Notes under the pieces: model-generated
The model's input: the letters and a program-made list of their open reading frames with translations, nothing else
Told to the model about the DNA's origin: nothing
Databases searched by the model: none
Program-made: the position numbers and the translations under genes
Shown: piece by piece, positions 5,591 to 5,711 of the stretch
Layout of the letters: each line of letters starts with the position of its first letter
Numbering within the stretch: position 1 is the first letter of the stretch
Source: JBAYJS01 sp041664985
Lineage (GTDB): Bacteria > Patescibacteriota > Patescibacteriia > Buchananbacterales > UBA6539
NCBI GenBank assembly: GCA_041664985.1
Contig: JBAYJS010000058.1
Coordinates: 1-5,711 of the forward strand
DNA length: 5,711 bases
Direction of reading: 5' to 3'

Positions 5591-5598
5591 GCCCTTTT
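5574..5598 (-). terminator. Weak candidate intrinsic terminator of the greA-like gene, overlapping the promoter
   Basis: On the minus strand AAAAGGG (5598-5592) can pair with CTCTTTT (5583-5577), with one G-U pair and an 8-nt loop, and a T-run continues to 5574. It sits 15 nt after the greA-like stop codon, as expected for a terminator. However, the stem is mostly A-U and the same bases form the -35 box and spacer of the csoR promoter. The match may therefore be incidental. Confidence 0.35.
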
Positions 5599-5613
5599 AT
5601 TTGCTAAATTTAT

Positions 5614-5711
5614 TTATTCTATTTTTAACACCTTATATTCAACTGTCTTATCTTTTAATTTAATTTTTACTACATCCCCTACCAAGCAACCCATTAGAGC
5701 CGAACCGATCG
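5614..5711 (-). CDS. greA: C-terminal end of a GreA/GreB-type transcript cleavage factor (partial, N-terminus beyond right edge)
   Basis: From the right edge one minus-strand frame gives 31 full codons and then TAA at 5616-5614. The peptide has the pattern of the GreA C-terminal FKBP-like domain: IGSALMG (matching the family's SPIGxALxG), then VGDVVKIKL, then a basic turn and VEYKVLKIE as the last strand. The first two bases of the window edge (CG) would complete a proline codon if preceded by C, as the family motif predicts. GreA rescues backtracked RNA polymerase in the cytoplasm. The other two frames close quickly in this stretch. Only about a fifth of the protein is visible, so GreA and GreB or a related Gre-fold protein cannot be separated. 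It is probably a neighbour of the copper operon rather than a member, because a promoter lies between them. Confidence 0.75.
   Translation of the reverse strand, partial: IGSALMGCLVGDVVKIKLKDKTVEYKVLKIE

Noticed and set aside
1..5711. Alternative genetic code with TGA as glycine, as in some CPR lineages
   Set aside because: All genes read full length under the standard bacterial code with no in-frame TGA. The stops are only TAA and TAG, which is compatible with either code but gives no positive sign of recoding.

Overview
The window is an AT-rich, tightly packed stretch in which every gene lies on the minus strand, so the genes read from the right edge to the left. It is best read as a copper-responsive operon from an uncultivated bacterium. 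I infer Candidatus Patescibacteria (CPR) or a similar lineage. The reasons are small gaps, almost no Shine-Dalgarno sequences, low GC, and protein variants I associate with that group: a short CsoR with a KAQSHLGK-type helix and an HMA-TauE-cupredoxin fusion. All six visible stop codons are TAA or TAG. About 1,800 codons are read through with no in-frame TGA, so nothing points to a recoded TGA.

Layout from right to left. At 5711-5614 is the C-terminal end of a GreA-type transcription factor, cut by the window edge. At 5598-5574 is a weak candidate terminator. It overlaps a near-perfect sigma-70 promoter at 5590-5562 (TTGACA, 17 bp, TAAAAT). An inverted repeat at 5536-5556 (TATACCT / AGGTATA) sits on the predicted start site and fits a CsoR operator. 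A leader of about 132 nt follows, holding a run of eight C (coding strand) and a 14-unit heptanucleotide array that runs up to the csoR start codon. Then come csoR (5423-5154), an HMA-TauE/SafE-cupredoxin fusion (5152-3791), the Cu(I) ATPase copA (3760-1577), a ZIP metal transporter (1552-803), a small thioredoxin-fold protein (798-529), and a secreted CPHC thioredoxin-fold protein (505-1) cut by the left edge.

How the genes may work together. CsoR would repress its own operon until Cu(I) binds its Cys-His-Cys triad. CopA would pump Cu(I) out. The fusion protein could take cytosolic Cu(I) at its HMA domain and pass it to an extracytoplasmic cupredoxin domain. The ZIP protein and two CxxC redox proteins suggest that copper export is tied to uptake of another divalent metal and to thiol-disulfide control. 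Gaps between the six operon genes are 1, 30, 24, 4 and 23 nt, and no terminator is evident between them.

The least explained element is the leader, with its heptad array, C-run and competing hairpins between operator and start codon. No gene-free stretch exceeds 300 bases; the longest is 190 bases (5424-5613).
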